DNA of 64,000 nucleotides from NCBI GenBank assembly GCA_910577675.1, contig CAJTOR010000013.1, forward strand, positions 1-64,000. The letters are read 5' to 3'. This DNA comes from an uncultured Lachnospiraceae bacterium. GTDB lineage: Bacteria; Bacillota; Clostridia; Lachnospirales; Lachnospiraceae. Numbering within the stretch: the stretch's first letter is position 1; each line of letters opens with the position of its first letter. Below the pieces are notes generated by a model, which did not search any database, was not told the origin of the DNA, and saw only the letters and a program-made list of their open reading frames with translations. A program made the translations under genes and the position numbers. Positions 52,547 through 60,363 of the stretch are shown in pieces.

Positions 52547-54388
52547 TTATTCAACCGTCACTGATTTGGCGAGATGTCTTGGCTGGTCAACATCAAGCCC
52601 GCGGAGGAAGGATGTATGGTAGGCGATAAGCTGCAATACCGCCGCCGCAGTAAAAGGTGCAAACCGGTCTGAAGTTTCCGGCAGTTCGATGCAGAAATCA
52701 TACAACTCCGGCTCAATGCCGGCATCCTTTGCAGCCACAAGGATAACGAAAGCGCCGCGCGCGCGCACTTCCTTGATATTTGATACCATTTTGGCAAGGA
52801 CATTGTGCTGTGTTGCAAGCGCGATCACAGGCACATCCGGCGCGATTAGGGAGAGAGTGCCATGCTTTAATTCACCCGCAGCATACGCCTCCGAATGGAT
52901 GTAGGTAATTTCCTTTAATTTGATTGAACCCTCACAGGAAAGGGCATAGTCCATGCCGCGCCCGATAAAGAAGAGATCGGTTGCCTTGATTAGATGGCGG
53001 CTGATTGCCGCAAATTCCTCCCCGCGCTCAAGCACTTTTGTAAGAGCCGGGATCATTAAGGAAAGTCCTTTGGTATATTCTGCACATTCCCCGATAGAAA
53101 GGCGGCGTGCGGCGAAGGCGGCGCGGAACGCAATCATGTAAAAGGCGGCGAGCTGGGCGGTGTAGGCTTTGGTGCTTGCAACCGCGATTTCCGGACCCGC
53201 GTGCGTGTAAAAGACATGCGCGCTTTCGCGGGCGATGGAAGACCCCTTGACATTGACAATGGAGAGTGTCCTGGCACCGCTTTCTGTGGCAAGGCGGAGA
53301 GCGGCGAGAGTGTCGGCGGTTTCACCGGACTGGGAAACTGTGATGACCAGTGTGTCCTCTGAGAGGATCGGGTTCTGGTAGCGGAATTCCGAGGCGATAT
53401 CAACCGTGACAGGGATATGAAGAAGCTCCTCAAAAAGAATTTTTCCCATCATTCCCGCGTGCATCGCTGTGCCGCAGGCGGTGATAACAATGCGGGAAAG
53501 CCCCAAGAAGAGTGAATCCGGTATGCCGTCCGCCGTAAAGTCCGGCAGCATGTAGGATTCCCCGTTCTCCACATATTTTACAAGCCGCGGCGTGATAGTG
53601 CGCAAAAGTGCGTCGGGCTGCTCATGGATCTCCTTTTCCATATAGTGGTTAAAGCCATTTTTCTGTGCCGAGGAAACATCCCAGGTCACAGTCAGGTAAT
53701 CAGGTGCCACGGTTCTGCCATCGAGCGTTGTAACCGTAATCTCATCATGTGTCAGGCAGGCAATCAGGTCTTCTTCCAATACAAAATAGTCTTTTGAGTA
53801 GCGCAGGAGGGCAACCATGTCCGAGGCGATAATAGAGCCCATCTTGGTCTGGCAGGCTACCAGAGGGCTGCCCTTGCGGATACAGTAAATCTTTTCCGGC
53901 TGGTCGGAAAAAAGGATGCAGAAAGCGTAAGCCCCCTCTAGGCGTGCCGCAGCGGCAGCGATTGCTGCGCGGGCATCGCCCGTATAAAGGCTGTCAATCA
54001 GCATTGCGGCGATCTCGCTGTCGGTGCCGGAAACAGGTGTGCGCCCCGTGGCAGAAAGTTCGTCGCGCAGGCAGAGATAGTTTTCGATAATACCGTTGTG
54101 GATCAGTGTCACCCTGCCGCAGGAGTGTGGGTGGGCATTCGCTTGTGAAACCCCGCCATGTGTTGCCCAGCGGGTGTGGCCGATGCCGCAGGTGGAGGAA
54201 AACTCCTCCGGGACTTGTGTCTTTAATTTGGAAACTTTTCCCACTGATTTGATGGTTGTAATTTTTCCGTCCCCCGTAAAACAGGAGATCCCCGCACTGT
54301 CATAGCCCCTGTACTCAAGGGCAGAAAGCCCTGAAAGCAGCACGTCTTTTGCGCGCCCGCAGCCGGTAAATCCGATAATTCCGCACAT
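52547..54388 (-). CDS. glmS: Glutamine-fructose-6-phosphate aminotransferase
   Basis: A 613-residue enzyme making glucosamine 6-phosphate from fructose 6-phosphate and glutamine, the first step to UDP-GlcNAc. Cys1 of MCGIIGFTGC is the glutaminase nucleophile after Met removal; YRGYDSAGI, GHTRWATHG and SGTDSEIAAML complete the glutaminase domain. Two SIS isomerase domains follow (ITACGTAMHAGMMGK, SQSGETADTLAALR) and the end DQPRHLAKSVTVE is the family C-terminus. GGAGG precedes the ATG. Upstream is a glmS ribozyme. Confidence 0.97.
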   Translation of the reverse strand: MCGIIGFTGCGRAKDVLLSGLSALEYRGYDSAGISCFTGDGKITTIKSVGKVSKLKTQVPEEFSSTCGIGHTRWATHGGVSQANAHPHSCGRVTLIHNGIIENYLCLRDELSATGRTPVSGTDSEIAAMLIDSLYTGDARAAIAAAAARLEGAYAFCILFSDQPEKIYCIRKGSPLVACQTKMGSIIASDMVALLRYSKDYFVLEEDLIACLTHDEITVTTLDGRTVAPDYLTVTWDVSSAQKNGFNHYMEKEIHEQPDALLRTITPRLVKYVENGESYMLPDFTADGIPDSLFLGLSRIVITACGTAMHAGMMGKILFEELLHIPVTVDIASEFRYQNPILSEDTLVITVSQSGETADTLAALRLATESGARTLSIVNVKGSSIARESAHVFYTHAGPEIAVASTKAYTAQLAAFYMIAFRAAFAARRLSIGECAEYTKGLSLMIPALTKVLERGEEFAAISRHLIKATDLFFIGRGMDYALSCEGSIKLKEITYIHSEAYAAGELKHGTLSLIAPDVPVIALATQHNVLAKMVSNIKEVRARGAFVILVAAKDAGIEPELYDFCIELPETSDRFAPFTAAAVLQLIAYHTSFLRGLDVDQPRHLAKSVTVE

Positions 54389-54459
54389 AAAAAAAATCCT
54401 CCGTCATATTTTGGGCAAAGAGAATAAGACCTGGTTTAACAGGCCATCTTCCAGCCGTA

Positions 54460-54660
54460 TTATTTTTTGCGATTTTCTTAAAATGCACCGGAAAAAGAAG
54501 AATACCGCTTCTGAGCGTGCCGTTTCTGTGTGGCGGTTGCCCGCTGGTTTGTCGGCACGTAACATGTTCAGAACCACGGGGGAGTCCCCGCCGAATTTTC
54601 GAACACTCCCCACCTCGTCAACCTGTCTGTGCAGGTACATGGCGCTAATTTTATCCGGAT
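54460..54660 (-). ncRNA. glmS ribozyme/riboswitch
   Basis: On the minus strand the leader contains AGCGCC (54646-54641), a P1 stem ACCTG/CAGGT, then TTGACGAGGTGGGGAGT and TTCGGCGGGGACTCCCC, and a GC-rich pseudoknot partner region further on. These are the conserved elements of the glucosamine-6-phosphate-activated self-cleaving ribozyme. Cleavage is expected at the A/G step at 54646/54645. When the product accumulates, the message is cut and degraded. The 3' boundary is approximate. Confidence 0.92.
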
Positions 54661-54791
54661 ATATCCCGATGCATAAAACCGCAAAATAACCGGTGCGCGT
54701 TTTTTATCCTGCGGGGGAAAATTATGCGAAAATAACCGGAAGACATTTCTGTTACGGGTATCTTAACATAAGGGGGAATAAAAATCAAGTT

Positions 54792-54811
54792 AAAATGGAA
54801 ATCCCCATTTT
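54792..54811. repeat. Small palindrome between glmS and hprK
   Basis: AAAATGG-AAATCC-CCATTTT. The gene-free stretch 54661-54976 otherwise shows only AT-rich sequence, the presumed glmS promoter and the hprK promoter. Confidence 0.4.
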
Positions 54812-54902
54812 CATTTTATGCGTTTTACAAAAAATGGTTCCGTTTTATCAGGGATAATTTGGGACGAAATAAAAGAAAAAGTGCAAAAACGGTGCCAACC
54901 CC

Positions 54903-54931
54903 TTTTCAAGTGGCAGAGGTTGTGGTAGAAT
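54903..54931 (+). promoter_or_regulatory. Probable promoter of the hprK operon
   Basis: TTTTCA (54903-54908), 17-bp spacer, TAGAAT (54926-54931). The -35 is weak. Confidence 0.5.
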
Positions 54932-54976
54932 GAGAAATAAGAGGGACTAAAAATCCAAAAGATGGAGGATATGGCA

Positions 54977-55921
54977 ATGTATACAGTTAGTTTAAAAAAG
55001 CTGGTGGAGAAGATGGAACTTGAGAACTGCACGCCGGAAATCGATCTTTCAGGCATCAAGATTTCCCAGGCGGAGATCAACCGCCCTGCCTTGCAGTTAA
55101 CAGGTTTTTTCGACTATTTTGACTCGGAGCGCATTCAGATTATAGGGAATGTGGAGAATGCGTTTATTCAGAAAATGGATAAAGACCATGGCATTGGCAT
55201 TATGCGCAAGCTTATGAGTTTTAAGATGCCGTGCATTGTGTTCTGCCGCAATATTGAAGTTTCGGAAGAATTCCGTAAGATCGGTGTGGAGTGCGGCGTG
55301 CCGATTTTGCGCACTGCAAAGTCCACTTCCTCGTTTATGGCGGAGGTGATAAGGTGGCTTGGCGTGGAACTTGCGCCGCGCATCTCCATCCACGGCGTGC
55401 TTGTCGATGTCTATGGGGAAGGCATCCTGATAATGGGTGAGAGCGGGATTGGCAAGAGCGAGGCTGCCCTTGAACTCTTAAAACGCGGGCATCGCCTTGT
55501 GACGGATGATGTGGTGGAGATCAAGAAGGTGAGCGACGATACCCTGGTGGGTACGGCACCGGATATCACTAGGCACTTTATAGAGCTTAGGGGGATTGGC
55601 ATTGTCAATGTAAAGACACTTTTTGGTGTGGAGAGTGTAAAAAATACGCAGTCCATCGACCTGGTGATTAACCTTGAGGAGTGGGATAAGGAGAAGGAGT
55701 ACGACAGATTGGGACTTGAGGAACAATATACGGAATTTCTCGGCAACAAGGTGGTCTGCCACAATATCCCGATTCGTCCTGGGCGCAACTTAGCGATTAT
55801 CTGCGAGACGGCGGCGGTCAATTTCCGCCAGAAAAAAATGGGCTACAACGCGGCGCAGGAACTGTACAAGCGCGTGACAAGCAACCTGATGAAAAACAGC
55901 AGTGAGGGGGAAGAAGAATAA
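54977..55921 (+). CDS. hprK: HPr kinase/phosphorylase
   Basis: A 314-residue regulator of carbon catabolite control that phosphorylates and dephosphorylates Ser46 of HPr or Crh. ATG 54977 is eight bases after GGAGG; in-frame ATGs at 54962 and 54971 overlap that site. Walker A is GESGIGKSEAALELLKRGH, followed by LVTDDVVEI and the HprK signature LRGIGIVNVKTLFG. The glucokinase gene follows after one base. A Crh-like substrate with Ser46 is encoded at the end of this cluster. Confidence 0.96.
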   Translation: MYTVSLKKLVEKMELENCTPEIDLSGIKISQAEINRPALQLTGFFDYFDSERIQIIGNVENAFIQKMDKDHGIGIMRKLMSFKMPCIVFCRNIEVSEEFRKIGVECGVPILRTAKSTSSFMAEVIRWLGVELAPRISIHGVLVDVYGEGILIMGESGIGKSEAALELLKRGHRLVTDDVVEIKKVSDDTLVGTAPDITRHFIELRGIGIVNVKTLFGVESVKNTQSIDLVINLEEWDKEKEYDRLGLEEQYTEFLGNKVVCHNIPIRPGRNLAIICETAAVNFRQKKMGYNAAQELYKRVTSNLMKNSSEGEEE

Positions 55922-55922
55922 A

Positions 55923-56864
55923 ATGGGAAGGTATATTTTTGGAATTGATATCGGCGGAACCACCATCAAATGCGGTTTTTTTACAAAGGATGGGGAGTTG
56001 ATTGAAAAGTGGGAGATTGTGACAAGGCGGGAGGAGAAGGGAGCGCATATCCTTTCGGATGTCGCGGCAGCCATTCTTGAAAAATGTGCGGAGAGGGGCA
56101 TTCAAAAAGAGGAAGTATGCGGGATTGGACTCGGTATCCCGGGACCGGTCAGGGCGGACGGCACGGTGTTAAAATGCGCCAATCTTGGCTGGGACATTAC
56201 CCCGGCAGCAAAGATTATGCAGGAGATGACGGGCATTCCTGTTAAGGCAGGGAATGACGCGAATGTGGCGGCGCTCGGGGAGATGTGGAAAGGCGGCGGC
56301 AGGGGCTATGAGGATGTGATCATGGTGACGCTTGGCACGGGTGTGGGCGGCGGTGTGATACTTAACGGCAGGATGGTTGCGGGCAGCAACGGTGCGGGCG
56401 GCGAGATCGGTCATATGATTGTAAACAGTGGGGAGGAGGATGCCTGTGGGTGTGGAGGACATGGGCATCTGGAGCAGTACGCATCGGCGACCGGAATTGT
56501 CCGCATGGCCAAGAAGAAACTTGCAAACGATGATGCCCCGACAAAGCTTAGGGAATATGGGGAGCTGAGTGCAAAAATTATTTTTGACTGTGCAAAAGAA
56601 GGAGATTTGGTTGCACTGGAACTTGTGGATGAGCTTGGGCGCTATCTTGCACTGGCACTCTCGCATGTGGCGGCAACGGTTGACCCGCAGGTCTTTGTGA
56701 TAGGAGGCGGTGTTTCGCGCGCCGGGGAAATCCTGATTGATGCGGTGCGCAGGCACTATAATGAAAACATTCTCTTCGCGTTGCAGGGCAAGGGATTTTG
56801 TCTTGCCGAACTTGGAAACGATGCGGGGATTTACGGCAGTGCGTGGCTTGCTGCGGGGATTTAG
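55923..56864 (+). CDS. glk: ROK-family glucokinase
   Basis: A 313-residue sugar kinase, ATP plus glucose to glucose 6-phosphate. FGIDIGGTTIKCGFF is the phosphate-binding start, NDANVAALGEMWKGGGRG and VTLGTGVGGGVILNG carry the catalytic and sugar-binding motifs, and GGEIGHMIV gives the His of the ROK zinc site. The cysteine part reads CGCGGHGHLE, so the third Cys of the usual CxCGxxGCxE is His. ATG 55923 follows GAGGGGGAAG and lies one base after hprK. The pair links glucose entry to catabolite control. Confidence 0.93.
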   Translation: MGRYIFGIDIGGTTIKCGFFTKDGELIEKWEIVTRREEKGAHILSDVAAAILEKCAERGIQKEEVCGIGLGIPGPVRADGTVLKCANLGWDITPAAKIMQEMTGIPVKAGNDANVAALGEMWKGGGRGYEDVIMVTLGTGVGGGVILNGRMVAGSNGAGGEIGHMIVNSGEEDACGCGGHGHLEQYASATGIVRMAKKKLANDDAPTKLREYGELSAKIIFDCAKEGDLVALELVDELGRYLALALSHVAATVDPQVFVIGGGVSRAGEILIDAVRRHYNENILFALQGKGFCLAELGNDAGIYGSAWLAAGI

Positions 56865-57060
56865 TTCCATGAAACTGCCGGAATAACAGAAAAAAAACCG
56901 GGGAAACACAGCACAATATACAAAAATCAAAATCTTAGGATGAAATAATGGTCATTTGCATAAAATTATGTTATAGTGTAAAGGTTGCATAAAGAATGTG
57001 CCCTACCCGCTTTTTTGCAGGTGGGCGCAAAGAAATCTTACAGAAACGGCGGGAAATGCA

Positions 57061-57981
57061 GTGGAGCAGGATTTTTATGAAAAACTGGTTGCGATTGTAA
57101 ACGAAGACAGGGTACAAAGAAATGAGCTGCTTGGCCGCCATACGACATTTCGGATTGGCGGTCCGGCAGACTATTTTGTTTGTGCGGCAGGGGAGGAGCT
57201 TCCCCACATCATCGCACTTTGCAAGAGTGAGGGGATGCCTTATTTTTTGATTGGCAACGGGAGCAACCTGCTTGCGGCGGATGCGGGCTACAGGGGAACG
57301 GTCATAAAACTTTGTCAGACAGGTGTTCTTTCTTTTGAGGAAGGGGAGGAGTCCCTTACGGCGCGGGTGGGCGCAGGTGTGGCTCTCTCGGTTTTTGCGA
57401 AGGAGGTGGCGGCGCGCGGCGGGGCAGGTTTTGCCTTTGCGGCTGGAATCCCCGGCAGTATCGGCGGTGCCATCTATATGAATGCGGGGGCATACGGCGG
57501 TGAGATTGCGGATTTTATCTCGCGTGTGCAGGTACTTACCGGCAGCGGGGAAATTGTTGCCATGGAAAAAGAGGAACTTAAATTTTCTTACCGTTCCAGT
57601 ATTTTACAGGAGAGGGAACTCTACGTGCTTTCTGCTGATTTTTGTTTCCCAAATGGAGATATACACGCGGAACGTGAACGGATTGAAGAATTGGCTGCCC
57701 TGCGCCGGCAAAAGCAGCCGTTAGAATTTCCGAGTGCGGGCAGTACTTTTAAGCGGCCCTATGGATATTTTGCGGGGAAGCTTATTATGGAAGCGGGACT
57801 TTCAGGGCTCAGGGTGGGCGGCGCGAAAGTTGCCGAAAAACACTGTGGTTTTGTGGTGAATGATAAGGATGCGACAGCCGCGGATGTGGCGGCACTGATC
57901 GCCAAAGTGCAGGCTCTTGTCTGGGAGAAGCACGGAGTGCGGCTTTCTCCGGAAATCCGTTTTTTGGGGAAGTTTGATTAA
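57061..57981 (+). CDS. murB: UDP-N-acetylenolpyruvoylglucosamine reductase
   Basis: A 306-residue FAD enzyme reducing enolpyruvyl-UDP-GlcNAc to UDP-MurNAc with NADPH. GTG 57061 is chosen because relatives begin at this point (VEQDFYEKL); the preceding site CGGGAA is weak. Visible: HTTFRIGGPADYF, LIGNGSNLLAADAGYRG FAD site, AAGIPGSIGGAIYMNAGAYGGEI, SYRSS catalytic-region tyrosine and serine, and PSAGSTFKRP with HCGFVVN. It has the type IIb arrangement common in Firmicutes. Followed by rapZ. Confidence 0.95.
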   Translation: MEQDFYEKLVAIVNEDRVQRNELLGRHTTFRIGGPADYFVCAAGEELPHIIALCKSEGMPYFLIGNGSNLLAADAGYRGTVIKLCQTGVLSFEEGEESLTARVGAGVALSVFAKEVAARGGAGFAFAAGIPGSIGGAIYMNAGAYGGEIADFISRVQVLTGSGEIVAMEKEELKFSYRSSILQERELYVLSADFCFPNGDIHAERERIEELAALRRQKQPLEFPSAGSTFKRPYGYFAGKLIMEAGLSGLRVGGAKVAEKHCGFVVNDKDATAADVAALIAKVQALVWEKHGVRLSPEIRFLGKFD

Positions 57982-58037
57982 GCCTGCAAAAAGGGTTTTG
58001 ATTAAAGGCCGCGGGCAGCGGTAGAATGAGAGGGAAA

Positions 58038-58892
58038 ATGAGGTTTGTTGTCGTGACAGGTATGTCGGGGGCGGGCAAAAGTTCCGTGCTCAAAATGTTG
58101 GAGGATGCGGGATATTTCTGTGTGGATAATCTGCCGATCCCGCTGATTCCGACATTTGCGAGGCTGACTGTGAGGGAGAGTGAAAATATCACAAAGATTG
58201 CGCTCGGCATGGATATCCGCAGTGGGCAGGCACTTGCGGGGGCGGAGCAGGTTTTTTTGGAACTTAAAAAAGAAGGATACCCTTATGAAATCCTTTTTCT
58301 GGAATGTGAGACACCGGTGCTTGTAAAGAGATTTAAGGAAACGCGTCGCACGCACCCGCTATCCGGCACGGACAGGGTGGATAAGGGGATTGAGGAAGAG
58401 CGCAGAAGACTGGCGTTTTTGAAATCGAAGGCGGACTGCATCCTTGATACAAGCCATCTGTTAATCAGGGAACTGAAAAATCAGATTGACCATATTTTTG
58501 TTGAGAACGGGACATACCATAATTTTTTTGTTACAATACTTTCGTTTGGGTTTAAGCATGGGATACCGGCGGATGCAGACCTGGTTTTTGATGTGAGGTT
58601 TTTAAAAAACCCTTATTATGTGCCGGAATTAAAGAACCTGACCGGTCAGGAACAGGAAGTTCGGGATTATGTACTCTCATCCCCGATGGCACCTGCCTTT
58701 TTAGACAAGCTCGAGGAACTTCTGCTTTTTTTGATTCCGGGTTATATCGAGGAGGGAAAAAACCAGCTTGTTGTGGCGGTTGGCTGTACCGGAGGGAAGC
58801 ACCGCTCCGTCACAGTGGCGTATGAACTTGGGAAGCGCCTGAAAAAAGCGGAGTACGGGATAAAGACTGACCACCGCGATATTTCCCGGTAA
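58038..58892 (+). CDS. rapZ: RapZ-family nucleotide-binding regulator (YvcJ)
   Basis: A 284-residue GTP/ATP-binding protein. Start at ATG 58038 (MRFVVVTGM) as in relatives; an ATG at 58026 is also in frame. Walker A is VTGMSGAGKSSVLK, with GYFCVDNLPIPLIP after it, the RRTHPLS region, and the C-terminal RNA-binding-type GCTGGKHRSVTVAYEL. In E. coli it controls GlmS mRNA turnover; in Bacillus YvcJ affects competence. The neighbour order rapZ-whiA-crh matches Bacillus yvcJ-yvcL-crh except that yvcK is missing between. Confidence 0.95.
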   Translation: MRFVVVTGMSGAGKSSVLKMLEDAGYFCVDNLPIPLIPTFARLTVRESENITKIALGMDIRSGQALAGAEQVFLELKKEGYPYEILFLECETPVLVKRFKETRRTHPLSGTDRVDKGIEEERRRLAFLKSKADCILDTSHLLIRELKNQIDHIFVENGTYHNFFVTILSFGFKHGIPADADLVFDVRFLKNPYYVPELKNLTGQEQEVRDYVLSSPMAPAFLDKLEELLLFLIPGYIEEGKNQLVVAVGCTGGKHRSVTVAYELGKRLKKAEYGIKTDHRDISR

Positions 58893-58945
58893 GTCTTGCA
58901 TTTTTAGACTGTGAGTCGGGCGCTAATAAAGGACGGAGGCAAAAA

Positions 58946-59902
58946 ATGTCGTTTTCAGGGAAAGTGAAGGACGAGCTGCTTGAGCGCTATCCCACAGCAA
59001 GGCATTGTATGCTGGCGGAACTTGCAGCAATTACATTTTGTTGTGGCAGGGTATCCTGGGAAAATAATAATATACAAAATATGGAAATTTATACGGAAAA
59101 TGAAGGTATTACAAGAAAATACTTTACATTATTGCAAAAAACATTTAATATATTAAAGGTTAAATTGTTGGATAAAGGGGAAAATGCAGTTAAAAAGGGT
59201 CCTTTTGCGGCTGTCCTGTACAGGGAGGATGGGGCGGACCGCGTAGCGGGGGCGCTGAAGCTGACAAGGAGCGGTGCGGGGAACACGGATTATTCCATCA
59301 ACCCGATTGTCGTGCAGAATACCTGCTGTAAACGCGCTTTTCTTCGCGGTGTTTTTCTGGCTGCGGGTTCGATTTCCGACCCAAAGAAAGCATACCATCT
59401 TGAGATTGTTTTTGATGAGGAGGGGAAGGCTGTCTGGGTAAGGGATGTCATCCACGCGTTTATGATTGACGCGAAGGTAGTGAAGCGCAAAAAATATTTT
59501 GTGGTCTATGTGAAGGAGGGGGCGCAGATTGTTGACCTGCTCAATATTATGGAAGCGCATCTGGCTTTGATGGAACTTGAAAATATCAGGATCTTGAAGG
59601 AGGTGCGCAACAGTGTGAACAGGCAGGTTAACTGCGAGGCTGCGAATATCAATAAGACAGTTCAGGCGGCAGCAAAACAGATCGGAGATATCTTATATAT
59701 CCGGGATAATTTTGGGTTTGACAATCTTGAGGATGGTTTGAGGGAGATTGCTGTTTTGAGGATTGAGTATCCGGAGGCATCCTTAAAAGAATTGGGAGAA
59801 ATGTTGCCCGTCCCGCTCGGAAAGTCCGGGGTAAATCACCGGCTAAAACGGCTTGGCAGTATTGCGGAGGGCTTGAAGGAAAAAAAGGAGGAAGAGGTAT
59901 GA
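58946..59902 (+). CDS. whiA: DNA-binding protein WhiA
   Basis: A 318-residue protein with an N-terminal LAGLIDADG-like fold without nuclease residues (RAFLRGVFLAAGSISDPKKAYHLE) and a C-terminal helix-turn-helix (ASLKELGEMLPVPLGKSGVNHRLKRLGSIAE). In actinobacteria it drives sporulation genes; in Bacillus it links division and chromosome segregation. GGACGGAGGC precedes the ATG. Its stop overlaps the start of the Crh-like gene (ATGA). Confidence 0.96.
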   Translation: MSFSGKVKDELLERYPTARHCMLAELAAITFCCGRVSWENNNIQNMEIYTENEGITRKYFTLLQKTFNILKVKLLDKGENAVKKGPFAAVLYREDGADRVAGALKLTRSGAGNTDYSINPIVVQNTCCKRAFLRGVFLAAGSISDPKKAYHLEIVFDEEGKAVWVRDVIHAFMIDAKVVKRKKYFVVYVKEGAQIVDLLNIMEAHLALMELENIRILKEVRNSVNRQVNCEAANINKTVQAAAKQIGDILYIRDNFGFDNLEDGLREIAVLRIEYPEASLKELGEMLPVPLGKSGVNHRLKRLGSIAEGLKEKKEEEV

Positions 59903-60186
59903 TTTCGAAAAAAATCAGGATTTGTTTGCCGGAGGGGCTTGAGGCAAGACCGATCGCGCTTTTGGTGCAGGTGGCAAGCCAGTACGAGAGCAGTGTGTAT
60001 GTGGAGTGCGGTGACAAGAAGGTGAATGCAAAGAGCATTATGGGTATGATGAGCCTTGCGCTGCCAACAGGGGAGGAACTTATTGTGACGACAAGCGGTG
60101 CGGATGAAATTGACGCGATCAATAATATTGAAAAGTATCTGTGCGGCAGGCAGGAAGCGAGCAGGCGCGTGGCAGAAGGGCGATGA
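59899..60186 (+). CDS. Crh-like HPr protein lacking His15
   Basis: A 95-residue HPr fold protein. In true HPr the motif is GLHARP with His15 phosphorylated by Enzyme I; here it reads GLEARP, with Glu at residue 15. Ser46, the HprK target, is intact in VNAKSIMGMM. Bacillus Crh has Gln15 and the same retained Ser46, and its gene also follows whiA. So this protein should be regulatory only (cofactor for a CcpA-type regulator after Ser46 phosphorylation) and cannot carry sugar phosphotransfer. Translation is coupled to whiA by ATGA overlap. GGAGGAAGAGG precedes it. Confidence 0.85.
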   Translation: MISKKIRICLPEGLEARPIALLVQVASQYESSVYVECGDKKVNAKSIMGMMSLALPTGEELIVTTSGADEIDAINNIEKYLCGRQEASRRVAEGR

Positions 60187-60201
60187 AATTTAAAAATATG
60201 G

Positions 60202-60230
60202 TTGACACCGGGGAAGAAAAGCTTTATAAT
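60202..60230 (+). promoter_or_regulatory. Consensus promoter of serC
   Basis: TTGACA (60202-60207), 17-bp spacer, TATAAT (60225-60230), a perfect sigma-A match. It shows that translation starts at 60364 rather than at upstream in-frame codons. Confidence 0.9.
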
Positions 60231-60236
60231 TCTTGT

Positions 60237-60363
60237 AATTTGTCGTGCTAAAGCGACAACGCAACAGAACGATGCATTGCGGCTTGCGCGGGGGAGTGGG
60301 ATACCGCGCAGGGAGGTGTTTCGTTTTGCAGGGCGCTTTGAAAATGAAGGAGGATTACATATT
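60237..60363 (+). promoter_or_regulatory. Structured serC leader, T-box-like core
   Basis: About 127 nt of leader with three stems: TTGTCG/CGACAA near 60239-60260, CGCAA/TTGCG after it, and GCGCGG/CCGCGC further on. The last contains GAGTGGGATACCGCGC, close to the T-box antiterminator core AGGGTGGNACCGCG but with two extra bases. No full stem I or terminator with a T run is seen, so a classical T-box is not shown. It may be a degenerate or translational form, or something else. Confidence 0.35.

Noticed and set aside
52558..54388. Long frames on the other strand or frame of glmS, pgk and tpiA
   Set aside because: They are shadows of highly biased codons in well-identified genes, with no ribosome-binding sites or family features.
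60202..60363. 54-residue N-terminal extension of SerC
   Set aside because: It begins inside the -35 box of the consensus promoter, so it cannot be translated from that transcript.
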